This document shows, in pieces, positions 15,521 to 24,649 of a stretch of DNA of 43,910 bases. Each line of letters opens with the position of its first letter. Within the stretch, counting starts at the first letter, position 1. Source of the DNA: Pararhodobacter aggregans (lineage in GTDB: Bacteria > Pseudomonadota > Alphaproteobacteria > Rhodobacterales > Rhodobacteraceae). The stretch spans positions 1 through 43,910 of the forward strand of contig NZ_QDDR01000020.1 of the NCBI RefSeq assembly GCF_003075525.1. The letters are read 5' to 3'. The notes beneath the pieces were generated by a model that saw only the letters and a program-made list of their open reading frames with translations, made no database searches and was not told the DNA's origin. The position numbers and the translations under genes were made by a program.

Positions 15521-16618
15521 TCAGAGAACCCCCTGCCAGAGGGTGACCCGGGTGCCGCCCATGTCGATGGCGGGCTCGGTGGCCGCGAGGTTCAGGCCCG
15601 CGGCCTTCACCAGCCCGGCGTCGGGCGAGACGAGGCCCAGTTTCCAGCCGCGGAACCGCTCGGCCAGCGTCTTGCCCAACGCGCCGTAAAGCGCGAACAG
15701 CAGCTTCCGGTCGCCGATCCGCGCGCCCCAGGGCGGATTGACCACGATCAGGCCGGGCGGCAGCCCCTCGGGCGGGGTCAGGTCGCTGACCGGCTTGCGG
15801 TCGAACCGGCACCAGTCGGCGACCCCCGCCCGCTGGGCATTGGCCGTGGCGCCCTGAACGGCGCCTTGGTCGCGGTCCGAGCCGAAGAAGCGCAGCGCGG
15901 GCGTGGTGGCGGGGGTTTTCTTCAGCTTGGCAAAAGCCTTGGCGTCGTAGCTTTTCAGCAGCTGGAAAGCGAAGTCGCGGTCCCGGCCCGGTTGCAGCCC
16001 GGCCGCCGTCTCGGCCGCCTCGATGACGAAGGTGCCCGAGCCGCACATCGGATCGACCAGCGCCTGCGTCCCGTCGAAGCCCATCTGCCGCAGGATCAGC
16101 GCGGCCAGCGTCTCGCGCATCGGCGCCTTGCCGGTGAAATGCTTGTGCCCCCGCTTGTGCAGCGACTCGCCCGAGGTATCGAGGCTGATGGTGCAAAGGT
16201 CATCCTCGATCCGCACCTTGACCGAAAGCCCCGCATCGGCGGCAATCGGCGCGCCGATGGTCTCGCGGATCGCGGTTTCGACGCGCTGGGCGGCGGCCTT
16301 GTGGTGGTAGATCTTGGATTTGTGGCAGGTGGCCTCGACCCGCACGGGGACATCCGCGCGCAGCAGGGCCGCCCAGTCGACCTTGCGCGCCCGCTTGTCG
16401 AGTTGCGCGAGGTGCATCGCCCGGAATTCGGCGATCCGGGCCAGCACGCGGGTCGCGCCCCTCAGCTCCAGATTGGCCCGCCAGACCTCGGCCCAGCCGC
16501 CCGCAACCGTCACCCCGCCGGGGACCACACTCACGCCCTGAAAACCCGCCGCCCGCGCCTCGTCGGCGAGAATGGCATCCAGCCCGGGGGCGGCGACGAG
16601 GAAGAAGCTGTCGATCAT
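15521..16618 (-). CDS. THUMP-domain class I rRNA methyltransferase (RlmL N-terminal/YpsC type)
   Basis: 365 residues. Probable N2-guanine methyltransferase of 23S rRNA, related to the first half of E. coli RlmL. An N-terminal ferredoxin-like and THUMP region (about 1-155) contains KVDWAALLRADVPVRVEATCHKSK. The methyltransferase core has ISLDTSGESLHKRGHK, the SAM motif DPMCGSGTFVIEAAE, an acidic FGSDRDQGAV motif and the catalytic NPPWGARIGD. The second methyltransferase domain of full-length RlmL (RlmK part) is absent, as in many single-domain relatives. The start MIDSFFLVAAPG is typical. It is divergent from purE and convergent with the secreted-protein gene. The exact nucleotide modified is inferred. 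Confidence 0.88.
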   Translation of the reverse strand: MIDSFFLVAAPGLDAILADEARAAGFQGVSVVPGGVTVAGGWAEVWRANLELRGATRVLARIAEFRAMHLAQLDKRARKVDWAALLRADVPVRVEATCHKSKIYHHKAAAQRVETAIRETIGAPIAADAGLSVKVRIEDDLCTISLDTSGESLHKRGHKHFTGKAPMRETLAALILRQMGFDGTQALVDPMCGSGTFVIEAAETAAGLQPGRDRDFAFQLLKSYDAKAFAKLKKTPATTPALRFFGSDRDQGAVQGATANAQRAGVADWCRFDRKPVSDLTPPEGLPPGLIVVNPPWGARIGDRKLLFALYGALGKTLAERFRGWKLGLVSPDAGLVKAAGLNLAATEPAIDMGGTRVTLWQGVL

Positions 16619-16676
16619 GCCCCCCCATAGCCGCAAAGCCCGGGCGCCGCGAGGGTCTTTGCAACGCGCCCCGTCT

Positions 16677-16704
16677 TTGCATCGGTCCTGGTCCATGCTA
16701 GGGC
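16677..16704 (+). promoter_or_regulatory. Candidate purE promoter
   Basis: TTGCAT (16677-16682), 16-base spacer, TAGGGC (16699-16704), 26 bases before the purE ATG. The -10 resembles the TAGGAC boxes of the tRNA-Phe and tuf promoters. Confidence 0.4.
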
Positions 16705-16729
16705 GCGCGCAAGCAACCCGGAGGGGCAG

Positions 16730-17209
16730 ATGACCGTCGACGTCGGAATCATCATGGGCAGCCAGTCGGACTGGCCGACGATGCGCGAGGCGGCGGCGAT
16801 CCTCGATGAGCTGGGCATCAGCTATGAGGCGAAGATCGTCAGCGCCCATCGCACGCCGGACCGGCTCTGGTCCTATGGCAAGACGGCCGTCGAACGCGGG
16901 TTGAAGGTGATCATCGCCGGTGCCGGGGGGGCCGCGCATCTGCCGGGGATGATGGCGTCCAAGACCCGGGTGCCGGTGGTGGGCGTGCCGATCCAGACCC
17001 GGGCGCTGGCGGGCGTCGACAGCCTCTATTCCATCGTGCAGATGCCGAAGGGCTTTCCGGTCGCCACCATGGCCATCGGCGGCGGGGCGAATGCCGGGCT
17101 GATGGCGGCGCAGATCCTGGCGGTGACGGACCCGGCGCTGGCCGCACGGGTCGATGCCTGGCGGGACGCGCTGAGCGCTTCGATCGCCGAGGAGCCCACC
17201 GATGAGTGA
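16730..17209 (+). CDS. purE: N5-carboxyaminoimidazole ribonucleotide mutase
   Basis: 159 residues, class I PurE. It rearranges N5-CAIR to CAIR in purine synthesis. Motifs are [12 protein letters not shown] at the N-terminus, the active-site [10 protein letters not shown], the [14 protein letters not shown] loop, and PVVGVPIQ. The length matches the family (about 160). The start has GGAGGGG six bases upstream. Its 3' end overlaps purK by eight bases (stop after ATGAGTGA), which implies coupled translation of the two consecutive enzymes. Confidence 0.97.
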   Translation: MTVDVGIIMGSQSDWPTMREAAAILDELGISYEAKIVSAHRTPDRLWSYGKTAVERGLKVIIAGAGGAAHLPGMMASKTRVPVVGVPIQTRALAGVDSLYSIVQMPKGFPVATMAIGGGANAGLMAAQILAVTDPALAARVDAWRDALSASIAEEPTDE

Positions 17210-18272
17210 GGCGCTGGAACCGGGCGCGGCCATCGGCATTCTGGGCGGCGGGCAGCTGGGACGGATGCTGTCGGTCGCGGCCTCGCGGCTGGGGCTGCGG
17301 ACCCATATCTACGACCCGGGCGCCGAGCCCCCGGCGGGCCATGTCGCCGAGACGGTGACGACGGCGGAATGGGATGACGAGGTGGCCTTGCGCGCCTTCG
17401 CGGGTTCGGTCGATGTCATCACCTATGAATTCGAGAACATCCCGGCGGCGACGCTGGACCTGCTGGAATCGCTGCGCCCGGTGCGCCCGAACCGGCGCGC
17501 GCTGGCGGTGTCGCAGGACCGGCTGACGGAAAAGGATTTCCTGACCGGGCTGGGCCTGACCACCGCGCCCTATCGCGACGTGCCGACGCTGGCCGCGCTG
17601 GAGGCGGCGCTGGCCGAGATCGGGCCGCAGGGCATCCTGAAGACCCGGCGGCTGGGCTATGACGGCAAGGGGCAGGCGCGGCTGAAGGGGCCCGGGGACG
17701 CGGCGACGGCTTACGCCGAGATGGGCGGGGCGGAGGCGATCCTTGAGGGCTTCGTGCAGTTTTCGCACGAGGTCTCGGTCATCGCCGCACGGGGCGTGAC
17801 GGGCGAGGTCGCCTGTTTCGATCCGGGCGAGAACCTGCACGAGGCGGGCATCCTGCGCACCACCACCGTCCCCGCCCGTCTGGCGCCGGGGCAGCACATG
17901 GACGCCATCCTGCTGGCCGGCAAGATCCTGAACGCGCTCGATTATGTCGGGGTGATGGGGGTCGAGCTGTTCGTGACGCCCAAGGGCCTCGTGGTCAACG
18001 AGATCGCGCCGCGGGTGCATAACTCGGGCCACTGGACGCAGGCGGGCTGCACCGTCGACCAGTTCGAGCAGCATATCCGCGCCGTGGCGGGCTGGCCGCT
18101 GGGCAACGGGCAGCGCTATGCCGATGTGGTGATGGAGAACCTGATCGGCGAGGATGTGGCGAAGGTGCCGGCGCTGGCGAAGGCCGCCGATGTGCAGATC
18201 CACCTCTACGGCAAGGGCGCGCCGCGACCGGGCCGCAAGATGGGCCATGTGAACCGGATCACCCGGGGCTGA
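17202..18272 (+). CDS. purK: N5-carboxyaminoimidazole ribonucleotide synthetase
   Basis: 356 residues. An ATP-grasp enzyme that carboxylates AIR with bicarbonate and ATP to N5-CAIR, the substrate of PurE. It begins with the nucleotide-fold motif [13 protein letters not shown], then [11 protein letters not shown], the ATP-grasp segments [13 protein letters not shown] and [15 protein letters not shown], and the metal/ATP-binding [14 protein letters not shown]. The C-terminal cap ends GHVNRITRG. Overlap with purE and family length support the start. The next gene starts 62 bases on with its own ribosome binding site. Confidence 0.97.
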   Translation: MSEALEPGAAIGILGGGQLGRMLSVAASRLGLRTHIYDPGAEPPAGHVAETVTTAEWDDEVALRAFAGSVDVITYEFENIPAATLDLLESLRPVRPNRRALAVSQDRLTEKDFLTGLGLTTAPYRDVPTLAALEAALAEIGPQGILKTRRLGYDGKGQARLKGPGDAATAYAEMGGAEAILEGFVQFSHEVSVIAARGVTGEVACFDPGENLHEAGILRTTTVPARLAPGQHMDAILLAGKILNALDYVGVMGVELFVTPKGLVVNEIAPRVHNSGHWTQAGCTVDQFEQHIRAVAGWPLGNGQRYADVVMENLIGEDVAKVPALAKAADVQIHLYGKGAPRPGRKMGHVNRITRG

Positions 18273-18334
18273 GCTTTCCCCTTGCCGCCACCCCGCCGCC
18301 CGGCCATCTTTCCGGGCAAAGAGGGAGGCCGCGC

Positions 18335-19306
18335 ATGGCAAAGACCATCATCATCGAGGCCCATGGCGGGCCCGAAGTCCTGACACTGGTGGACCGTCCG
18401 GTGGGCGATCCGGGTCCGGGCGAGATCCGCATCCGCCACAAGGCGATCGGGCTCAATTTCATCGACTGCTACCAGCGCTCGGGGCTCTACCCGATGCAGA
18501 TGCCCGCCGCGCTGGGGCGCGAGGCGGCCGGGATCGTCGAGGCGGTCGGCGAGGGCGTGACCCATCTGAAAGTGGGCGACCGCGCCGCCTATGCCGCCGC
18601 GGTGTCCGGCGCCTATTGCGAGGCGCGGGTGATGCCCGCGGCGCAGGTCTGCCCCCTGCCCGAAGGCATCAGCTTCGAGGAAGGCGCGGCGATGATGCTG
18701 AAGGGGATGACGGTGGAATACCTGTTCCACCGCACCACGCCCCTGAAGGCGGGCGACACCGTGCTGTTCCACGCCGCCGCCGGGGGCGTCGGGCTGATCG
18801 CCTGCCAATGGGCGCGCTCGGAAGGCATCCATCTGATCGCCACCGCGGGGTCGGCCGCCAAATGCGCGCTGGCGCTGGAGAATGGCGCCGAGCAGGCGAT
18901 CAACTACGCCACCGAGGATTTCCCCAAGCGGGTCATGGAGCTGACCGGCGGCAAGGGCGTCGATGTGGTGATGGATTCGGTGGGGGCCACGACCTGGCAA
19001 GGCTCGCTCGACAGCCTCAGGCCCTTGGGCATGATGATCTCGTTCGGCAGCGCCTCGGGCCCCGTGCCCGCCTTTTCGCTGGCGGCGCTGGCCGGGAAGT
19101 CGCTGAAGGTGACGCGGCCGACGCTGTTCACCCATATCGGCCCGCATGAGGCGTGTCAGGCCATCGCCCGGCACCTGTTCGACAAGGTGCTGTCGGGGGA
19201 TGTGAGGATCCATATCGACCAGCGCTTCCCGCTGGCGGAAGTGCGCGCCGCGCATGAGGCGTTGGAGGCGCGGAAGACCACGGGGTCGACGATCCTGACG
19301 GTGTGA
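18335..19306 (+). CDS. Quinone oxidoreductase (zeta-crystallin type, zinc-independent MDR)
   Basis: 323 residues of the medium-chain dehydrogenase/reductase superfamily, quinone oxidoreductase (Qor) branch. It probably reduces quinones or other alpha,beta-unsaturated carbonyls with NADPH. The N-terminal GroES-like domain has LNFIDCYQRSGLYPMQMP and LGREAAGIVEAVG; the Rossmann domain has FHAAAGGVGLIACQWAR (AAxGGVG, NADPH-preferring). The zinc-ligand cysteine pattern of alcohol dehydrogenases is missing. The ending ARKTTGSTILTV is typical. The start has GGGAGG about seven bases upstream. It follows purK by 62 bases but is not obviously linked to it in function. Two strong hairpins follow the gene. 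Confidence 0.9.
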   Translation: MAKTIIIEAHGGPEVLTLVDRPVGDPGPGEIRIRHKAIGLNFIDCYQRSGLYPMQMPAALGREAAGIVEAVGEGVTHLKVGDRAAYAAAVSGAYCEARVMPAAQVCPLPEGISFEEGAAMMLKGMTVEYLFHRTTPLKAGDTVLFHAAAGGVGLIACQWARSEGIHLIATAGSAAKCALALENGAEQAINYATEDFPKRVMELTGGKGVDVVMDSVGATTWQGSLDSLRPLGMMISFGSASGPVPAFSLAALAGKSLKVTRPTLFTHIGPHEACQAIARHLFDKVLSGDVRIHIDQRFPLAEVRAAHEALEARKTTGSTILTV

Positions 19307-19309
19307 GAA

Positions 19310-19372
19310 GCGAGGGGGCTGCTCGCCCCCTCGCGCTCCCCTCGCCAAAGGGGGAGCACGCTCCCCCTTTGG
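19310..19372. terminator. Tandem perfect hairpins between qor and the convergent gene
   Basis: First stem GCGAGGGGGC (19310-19319) with GCCCCCTCGC (19325-19334). Second stem CCAAAGGGGGAGC (19345-19357) with GCTCCCCCTTTGG (19360-19372), a perfect 13-bp arm with a two-base gap. The second resembles the CCAAAGGGGG hairpin of the dispersed element at 26205 and is followed by GAAACCCCCG. Probably a bidirectional terminator built from repeat material. Confidence 0.65.
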
Positions 19373-19405
19373 AAACCCCCGTGCGTGTTTGGGACAAGAT
19401 GATGA

Positions 19406-19801
19406 TCAGGTCTGGAAACGCTCGTCGGTGGGGACTTGCAGGGCGGTGGCCAGCGCGTTGGTCTGGGCGGCCATGGCGATGACCGCGAGGAGTTCGGCGT
19501 GCATCGCGGGGGTCATGCCCTTGGCCCTGGCGGCGGCGGTGTGGGAATGGGTGCAGTATTCGCAGCCATTCGTCACGCTGACCGCGACATAGATCAGTTC
19601 CTTGACCAGCGGGTCCAGCGCGCCCGGGGCCATGACCTGTTGCAGGCGGTCCCAGGTGGCGGCCAGCAGGGGCGGGTCATGGGCCAAGGCGCGCCAGAAG
19701 TTGTTGACGTAATCGGTCTGCCGCTTCGCGCGGATGTCGTCGAAGACGGCGCGGGCGGCGGGATCCGCTGCCTCGTCCGTGAGCAGGGGAACCGTCGCCA
19801 T
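19406..19801 (-). CDS. Carboxymuconolactone decarboxylase family protein (AhpD-like)
   Basis: 131 residues. An all-helical CMD/AhpD-type protein. The family signature is NGCEYCTHSHTAAARAKG, with the CxxC pair and nearby histidine used as a thiol redox or proton-relay centre in AhpD-like members. It also has DPLVKELIYVAVSVT. The role is probably peroxide/alkyl-hydroperoxide reduction or a lactone reaction; the substrate is unknown. The start MATVPLLTDEAAD overlaps the stop of the upstream cyclase gene by one base, so the two are translated together and perhaps act on related compounds. Confidence 0.85.
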   Translation of the reverse strand: MATVPLLTDEAADPAARAVFDDIRAKRQTDYVNNFWRALAHDPPLLAATWDRLQQVMAPGALDPLVKELIYVAVSVTNGCEYCTHSHTAAARAKGMTPAMHAELLAVIAMAAQTNALATALQVPTDERFQT

Positions 19802-20640
19802 CAGAAGAGCGTGAAGACGCGGGCCGGGCCGCCGGTGCCGCGGCGGTGTTTCGGCGCGCCGACAATCAGCGTGGCGCCGAGGGCCGGCACCGCGTCGAGA
19901 TTGGCGATGCATTCGACGCCCCAGCGGCCCGAGGGCAGCCAGGCGTAATGCGTGGCGAAATCGGGGGAGAGGCCGAAATCCAGCGACAGCGTGTCCACGG
20001 CGATGCCCGAGACATCGGCCTCTTCCATCAGCATCTGCACGGCCTCGACATGGAAGCCCGGGAAATGCATGGCGCCGCCGTCATCGGCGTTGCGGAACGA
20101 GGGGCTGTCGATCTTCGAGGCCCAGCCCGAGTTCATCGCCACGCAAGCCCCGGCGGGCAGCGGGCCATTGGCGCTGATCCAGGCGCGCAGGTCGTCGGGG
20201 GTGAGCTGGGTATCCGCATCCTCGGCCGCCTTGGCGCGGATATCGACCACCGCCAGCGGCACGATCAGCTTGTCGACCGGGATCTCATCGACCGACATGC
20301 CGTCGGCCGAGAAATGCATCGGGCTGTCGACATGGGTCCCGGTATGTTCGTTGACCCTGAGTTCCTTCAGGTTGAAGCCGTGTTCGGCGAAGTTGAAGAG
20401 TTGTTCTTCCCAGAATTGCTGATCGCCGAAGAAGGTCGGGAAGTCGGGGTGCAGGGTGTGGGTCATGTCGGCCATCTCGCCCGGGACCTGGGCCATGGCG
20501 GGGGCGGGGCGCAGGGTGGCGGCGCCGACGGTGCCCGCGGCGGCGAGGCCCAGCGCCCCCTTGAAGAGGTCACGCCGGCCGAGCCGCGGCTCGCCCAGCA
20601 TCCGCGCTTTCACGCTTTCCATCACGCAGGCATGGCACAT
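19801..20640 (-). CDS. Cyclase family protein (kynurenine-formamidase fold), Tat-exported
   Basis: 279 residues. Metal-dependent hydrolase of the cyclase/kynurenine formamidase family (PF04199). The metal-binding signature is NEHTGTHVDSPMHF (HxGTHxDxPxH). A twin-arginine signal, GRRDLFKGALGLAAAG followed by APAMAQ, predicts folded export to the periplasm. The first 14 residues (MCHACVMESVKARM) carry an unusual C-x-x-C before the Tat motif. The substrate is unknown: relatives hydrolyse N-formylkynurenine or cyclic amides, but no tryptophan-pathway genes are here. The downstream CMD-family gene overlaps its stop codon. Confidence 0.85.
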   Translation of the reverse strand: MCHACVMESVKARMLGEPRLGRRDLFKGALGLAAAGTVGAATLRPAPAMAQVPGEMADMTHTLHPDFPTFFGDQQFWEEQLFNFAEHGFNLKELRVNEHTGTHVDSPMHFSADGMSVDEIPVDKLIVPLAVVDIRAKAAEDADTQLTPDDLRAWISANGPLPAGACVAMNSGWASKIDSPSFRNADDGGAMHFPGFHVEAVQMLMEEADVSGIAVDTLSLDFGLSPDFATHYAWLPSGRWGVECIANLDAVPALGATLIVGAPKHRRGTGGPARVFTLF

Positions 20641-20718
20641 GATCCGATCTCCCGGTTGCTTCCGCCTCGTTTCGCCGGGCGGTTCATCGGGTCAGACTGC
20701 GGGCCGGGGGCGATTTGG

Positions 20719-21405
20719 TCAATCGAGGAGCGAGGCGACCCAATCCGGCACCACCTGCGAGGCGGGGCCATAGCGGCGGGTCTGGAAAACGCGGCTGATC
20801 TCCGAGGGTTCGAGGTTCAGTTCGGTGCAATGGGCGCCATTCCGGCGGGCCTCGGCGGCGAGGCCGGCGGCCGGGTAGACCTGGCCCGAGGTGCCGATGG
20901 CGGTGAAATGGGTGCAGGTCTCGACGGCCTCGGCGATGGCGTCCATGTGGTAGGGGATCTCGCCGAACCAGACGACATCGGGGCGGGTGCGGGGCTGGCC
21001 GCAGGCGGGGCAGCGGTCGGTCAGGGCCATGACGGGCGGCGCGGGCCAGCGGTGGCCGCAACCGGCGCAAAGCGCCGACATCAGTGCGCCGTGCATCTGG
21101 ATGACGTTGCGCGAGCCCGCGCGCTGGTGCAGGTCGTCCACGTTCTGCGTCACCAGCGTCACCTGCCCGGGCAGCGCCGCCTCCAGCCGGGCCAGCGCCG
21201 CATGGGCGGCGTTGGGCTGGGCGCTCGCGCAATTGGCGCGGCGGGCGTTGTAGAAATCCGTCACAAGCTGGGGGTTCTTCGCGAAACCCTCGGGCGTCGC
21301 CACCTCGTTCAGGTCGTATTGCGTCCAGAGCCCGTCCTTGTCGCGGAAGGTGCCGAGCCCGCTTTCGGCCGAGATCCCGGCGCCGGTGAGGATGACGATC
21401 CGCAT
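20719..21405 (-). CDS. cobB: NAD-dependent protein deacylase (sirtuin)
   Basis: 228 residues, class III sirtuin like bacterial CobB. It removes acyl groups from lysines using NAD+. Motifs are LTGAGISAESGLGTFRD, the TQNVDDLHQRAG loop, the catalytic histidine in MHGAL, a zinc site C-x-x-C...C-x-x-C (CAGCGHRW and CPACGQ), and VVWFGE. The final nucleotide-binding part reads FTAIGTSGQVYPAA. A Y/R pair typical of desuccinylases may be present (YNARRA), which fits a SIRT5-like activity. The gene starts one base after metR stops, so it is the second gene of a metR-cobB unit. Confidence 0.93.
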   Translation of the reverse strand: MRIVILTGAGISAESGLGTFRDKDGLWTQYDLNEVATPEGFAKNPQLVTDFYNARRANCASAQPNAAHAALARLEAALPGQVTLVTQNVDDLHQRAGSRNVIQMHGALMSALCAGCGHRWPAPPVMALTDRCPACGQPRTRPDVVWFGEIPYHMDAIAEAVETCTHFTAIGTSGQVYPAAGLAAEARRNGAHCTELNLEPSEISRVFQTRRYGPASQVVPDWVASLLD

Positions 21406-21406
21406 C

Positions 21407-22312
21407 TCACGCCCGTTGCAGCTTGACCGGCTCGGTCCGCGCGAGCCGCAGGAAATGGGCCATGAAGGGCTTGACCGTGTCCTCCTCGCGCGTCGCGGCA
21501 TAGAGGCGTTTGGTGAGGCCCCCCTCGGTCACCGGTTTGGTGACGTAATCGGTCGAATATTTCACCTCGCGCAGCACCCAGTCCGGCAGCACCGCCACCC
21601 CGCGATTGGAGGCGACCAGCAGCAGGATCACCGCCGTCAGCTCGATCGGCCTGACCTGCCGGGGCTCCACCCGGGCGGGGTTCAGGAGGCCGGTGAAGAT
21701 GTCGAGCCGCGTGCGGTCCATCGGATAGGTGAGCAGCACCTCGTCGCGGAAATCCTCGGCTTCGATGAAGGGTTTCGCGGCGAGGGGATGCTGGGAGGAG
21801 GCGATGAAGCGCGGCTCGTAATCGAAAAGCGGCGTGAAGGTGATGCCGGGGATTTCCTCGGGGTCCGACGAGATCACCAGATCCACCTCCTCGCGCGCCA
21901 GCGCATTGAGCGCCGCGAAGGCGAGGTTCGGGCGGATGTCCACGTCCACATCGGGCCAGGCGTGGCGGAAGCGTTCCAGCACCGGGAACAGCCAGTCGAA
22001 ACAGGCGTGGCATTCGATGGCGATGTGCAGGCGGCCCATCTTGCCGGCGATCATGGCGCGGAATTCCTCTTCCAGCGCCTCGACCCGGGGCAGGACTTCC
22101 TCGGCCAGTTTCAGCATCTTGAGGCCCGCGGCGGACAGGCGCAGGGGCTTGGTGCGGCGGGCGAAAAGCTCCACCCCCGCCTGATCCTCCAGCCCTTTCA
22201 GCTGATGCGACAGCGCCGATTGGGTGATGTTCAGGATATCGGCCGCGCGCGCCACGCCGCCTGCCAGATGGATGGCGCGGATGGTGCGGAGGTGACGAAA
22301 CTCCAGGTGCAT
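21407..22312 (-). CDS. metR: LysR-type regulator of methionine genes
   Basis: 301 residues. The N-terminal winged helix has the LysR signature HLAGGVARAADILNITQSALSHQLKGLEDQAGVELF (quoted positions about 17-51 in part; key HTH segment SALSHQLKGLE). The effector domain contains IECHACFDWL...RFRHAWPDVDVD, characteristic of MetR, which senses homocysteine and controls metF/metE/metH. It is divergent from metF across 90 bases, the classical arrangement. The start MHLEFRHLRTIRAIH fits the family. It is co-transcribed with cobB on its 3' side. Confidence 0.92.
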   Translation of the reverse strand: MHLEFRHLRTIRAIHLAGGVARAADILNITQSALSHQLKGLEDQAGVELFARRTKPLRLSAAGLKMLKLAEEVLPRVEALEEEFRAMIAGKMGRLHIAIECHACFDWLFPVLERFRHAWPDVDVDIRPNLAFAALNALAREEVDLVISSDPEEIPGITFTPLFDYEPRFIASSQHPLAAKPFIEAEDFRDEVLLTYPMDRTRLDIFTGLLNPARVEPRQVRPIELTAVILLLVASNRGVAVLPDWVLREVKYSTDYVTKPVTEGGLTKRLYAATREEDTVKPFMAHFLRLARTEPVKLQRA

Positions 22313-22402
22313 TATGCTGCCCGCCTCATGTTCGTGATGAAAACAATGAATTTGTCTCACAATGCTGCGCATGCGACAAGAGGCTCAACAAGGAGCCCCA
22401 TC
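22313..22402. promoter_or_regulatory. metR-metF divergent regulatory region
   Basis: A relatively AT-rich 90-base region between the two start codons. It contains the interrupted palindromes TTC-GTGAT-GAA (22331-22341) and ATG-CTGCG-CAT (about 22362-22372), either of which could be a LysR-type (T-N11-A class) operator for MetR. The metF ribosome binding site AAGGAG is at about 22390. Operator assignment is tentative. Confidence 0.45.
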
Positions 22403-23272
22403 ATGCCCGCACCGCGCATCTCGTTCGAGTTTTTCCCGCCCAAGACGCTGGAAGCCAGCTTCCGCCTGTGGGAAACCGTGCGCATGCTGGCGCCGCTCAG
22501 GCCCGACTTCGTGTCGGTGACCTATGGCGCGGGCGGCACCACCCGGCAGCTGACCCATGAGGCCGTCACCACCATCGGGCGCGAGTTCACCCTGAACGTC
22601 GCGGCGCATCTGACCTGCGTCGATGCCACCCGCGCCGAGACGCTGGCGATTGCCGAAAGCTATGCGGCGGCGGGCGTGACCGAGCTGGTGGCACTCAGGG
22701 GCGATCCGCCGAAGGGTCAGGGCGGTTTCGCGGCCCGGCCCGAGGGGTTCGCGTCCTCGCTGGAGCTGATCGCGGCGCTGAAGGACACCGGCAAGTTCAA
22801 GATCCGCGTCGGCGCCTATCCCGAACGTCACCCCGAGGCGCGGGATGAGGCCGCTGACATCGACTGGCTGAAGCAGAAGTTCGAGGCCGGGGCGGACAGC
22901 GCCATCACCCAGTTCTTCTTCGAGGCCGAGACCTTCCTGCGCTTCCGCGACCGCGCCGAGAAGGCCGGGATCGACGCCGCCCGGATCATCCCCGGCATCA
23001 TCCCGATCGAGGGCTGGGCGGGCATCCGCCGCTTCGCCCAGGCGACCGGCGCCACCATCCCCGGCTGGCTGGACGAGGCCTTCGTCAAGGCCGGACGCGA
23101 CGGGCACGAGCAATTGCTGGCCACCGCGGTCTGCACCGAGCTTTGCGATACGCTGTTGGGAGAGGGCGTGCCGGCCCTGCATTTCTACACGCTGAACAAG
23201 GCGCATCTGACGCGCGATGTGTGTTTCGCGCTGGGGGTGAAACCGCAGGTGGCCTTGCAGAACGTGGCCTGA
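22403..23272 (+). CDS. metF: 5,10-methylenetetrahydrofolate reductase
   Basis: 289 residues. A flavoprotein TIM barrel that reduces methylene-THF to methyl-THF for methionine synthesis. It begins ISFEFFPPKTLEA with the catalytic glutamate of FEFFPP, followed by VSVTYGAGGTTR, LTCVDAT, the flavin-binding LVALRGDPPKG, KIRVGAYPERHPEA, AITQFFFEAETFLRFRD, PGIIPI and LHFYTLNK. Length matches the bacterial enzyme. The start has AAGGAG about nine bases upstream. It is divergent from metR, its likely regulator. A strong hairpin follows at 23328-23363. Confidence 0.97.
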   Translation: MPAPRISFEFFPPKTLEASFRLWETVRMLAPLRPDFVSVTYGAGGTTRQLTHEAVTTIGREFTLNVAAHLTCVDATRAETLAIAESYAAAGVTELVALRGDPPKGQGGFAARPEGFASSLELIAALKDTGKFKIRVGAYPERHPEARDEAADIDWLKQKFEAGADSAITQFFFEAETFLRFRDRAEKAGIDAARIIPGIIPIEGWAGIRRFAQATGATIPGWLDEAFVKAGRDGHEQLLATAVCTELCDTLLGEGVPALHFYTLNKAHLTRDVCFALGVKPQVALQNVA

Positions 23273-23327
23273 GCGGGCCGGAAGGACAGGCAGCCGGGGG
23301 GCAGGCGCGCCCGCCGGTCGTCTTGGT

Positions 23328-23363
23328 GCCGGGGCGGGTGGGTTCTGACCCGCCTGCCCCGGC
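23328..23363. terminator. Strong GC hairpin after metF
   Basis: GCCGGGGC (23328-23335) pairs with GCCCCGGC (23356-23363), and the interior GGGTGGG/CCCGCC also pairs, around TTCTGA. There is no T tract. It lies between metF and coaBC. Confidence 0.5.
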
Positions 23364-23443
23364 GCGCCGGTCGCCTCGACCATGGCCGGTTGCCATCCCC
23401 TGCCGCCGCTTCTACACCTGAGCCAGTCCTAGCGGAGACGCCC

Positions 23444-24649
23444 ATGCTGGCCGGAAAGCGCATCCTTCTGATCATCGGCGGCGGCATCGCGGCCTACAAG
23501 GCGCTGGAGCTGATCCGGCTGCTGAAAGGCGTGGGCGCCAGCGTCTCGCCGGTGCTGACCCGGGCGGGGGCGGAGTTCGTCACCCCCCTGTCGGTCGCCG
23601 CGCTGGCCGGCGAGCCGCTGCATCAGGACCTCTTCGACCTGACGGCCGAGGCCGAGATGGGGCATATCCAGCTGTCGCGCGCGGCCGATCTGGTGGTCGT
23701 GGCCCCCGCGACCGCCGATCTGATGGCCAAGATGGCGGGCGGGCAGGCCAATGACCTCGCTTCCACCCTGCTGATGGCGACCGACAAGCGGGTGCTGATC
23801 GCGCCCGCTATGAACGTGCGGATGTGGGAACACCCCGCCACCCAGCGCAACCTCCGGTCGCTGCTGGCTGACGGCATCCTGAGTGTGGGTCCGGACCATG
23901 GCGACATGGCCTGTGGCGAGCATGGCCCGGGCCGGATGGCCGAGCCTCGGGCGATCCTCGCCGCGATCCAGACCGCGCTCAGCGACGGCCCCTTGAAGGG
24001 CAAGCATGTCCTCGTGACCTCAGGCCCGACGCATGAACCCATCGACCCGGTGCGCTACATCGCCAACCGTTCCTCGGGTCAGCAAGGCACCGCGCTCGCT
24101 GCCGCGCTGCGCGATCTCGGCGCCCGGGTGACCTTCGTCACCGGCCCCGCCACCACCCCGCCGCCCCCGGGCGTGACGGTGGTAAAGATCGAAAGCGCGC
24201 GCGAGATGCTAGCGGCCGCCCTCGCCGCGCTCCCTGCCGATGCCGCCGTCTTTGCCGCCGCCGTCGCCGACTGGCGGGTCAAGAACGAGGCCGGGCAGAA
24301 GATGAAGAAACAGGCCGGCCAGCCGCTGCCGGTGCTGGAATTCGCCGAGAACCCCGACATCCTCGCCACCATCAGCCGCCACGCCGGGCGCCCGCCGCTG
24401 GTCGTGGGTTTCGCCGCCGAGACGGAGAAGGTCGTGGAACACGCCCAGGCCAAACGCGCCCGCAAGGGCTGCGACTGGATCGTCGCCAATGACGTGTCGC
24501 CCGCCACGGGCATCATGGGCGGCAGCGAGAATGCCGTCCACCTCATCACGGCGGGCTCGGTTGAGGACTGGCCCCGCCTGCCCAAGGACGAGGTCGCCCG
24601 CCGTCTCGCCGCCCGCATCGCCACCGAACTCACGGGAAAGCCGCAATGA
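23444..24649 (+). CDS. coaBC: Bifunctional phosphopantothenoylcysteine decarboxylase / phosphopantothenate-cysteine ligase
   Basis: 401 residues, cytosolic, two consecutive steps of coenzyme A synthesis. CoaC part (about 1-185): [14 protein letters not shown], the catalytic histidine in [25 protein letters not shown], the substrate clamp [16 protein letters not shown], and the active cysteine in [12 protein letters not shown]. CoaB part (about 188-400): [24 protein letters not shown], the dimer/nucleotide region [11 protein letters not shown] with the KMKK lysines, and DWIVANDVS. The start has GGAGA about six bases upstream. The gene overlaps dut by four bases (ATGA), giving a coaBC-dut-moeB operon. 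Confidence 0.96.
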   Translation: MLAGKRILLIIGGGIAAYKALELIRLLKGVGASVSPVLTRAGAEFVTPLSVAALAGEPLHQDLFDLTAEAEMGHIQLSRAADLVVVAPATADLMAKMAGGQANDLASTLLMATDKRVLIAPAMNVRMWEHPATQRNLRSLLADGILSVGPDHGDMACGEHGPGRMAEPRAILAAIQTALSDGPLKGKHVLVTSGPTHEPIDPVRYIANRSSGQQGTALAAALRDLGARVTFVTGPATTPPPPGVTVVKIESAREMLAAALAALPADAAVFAAAVADWRVKNEAGQKMKKQAGQPLPVLEFAENPDILATISRHAGRPPLVVGFAAETEKVVEHAQAKRARKGCDWIVANDVSPATGIMGGSENAVHLITAGSVEDWPRLPKDEVARRLAARIATELTGKPQ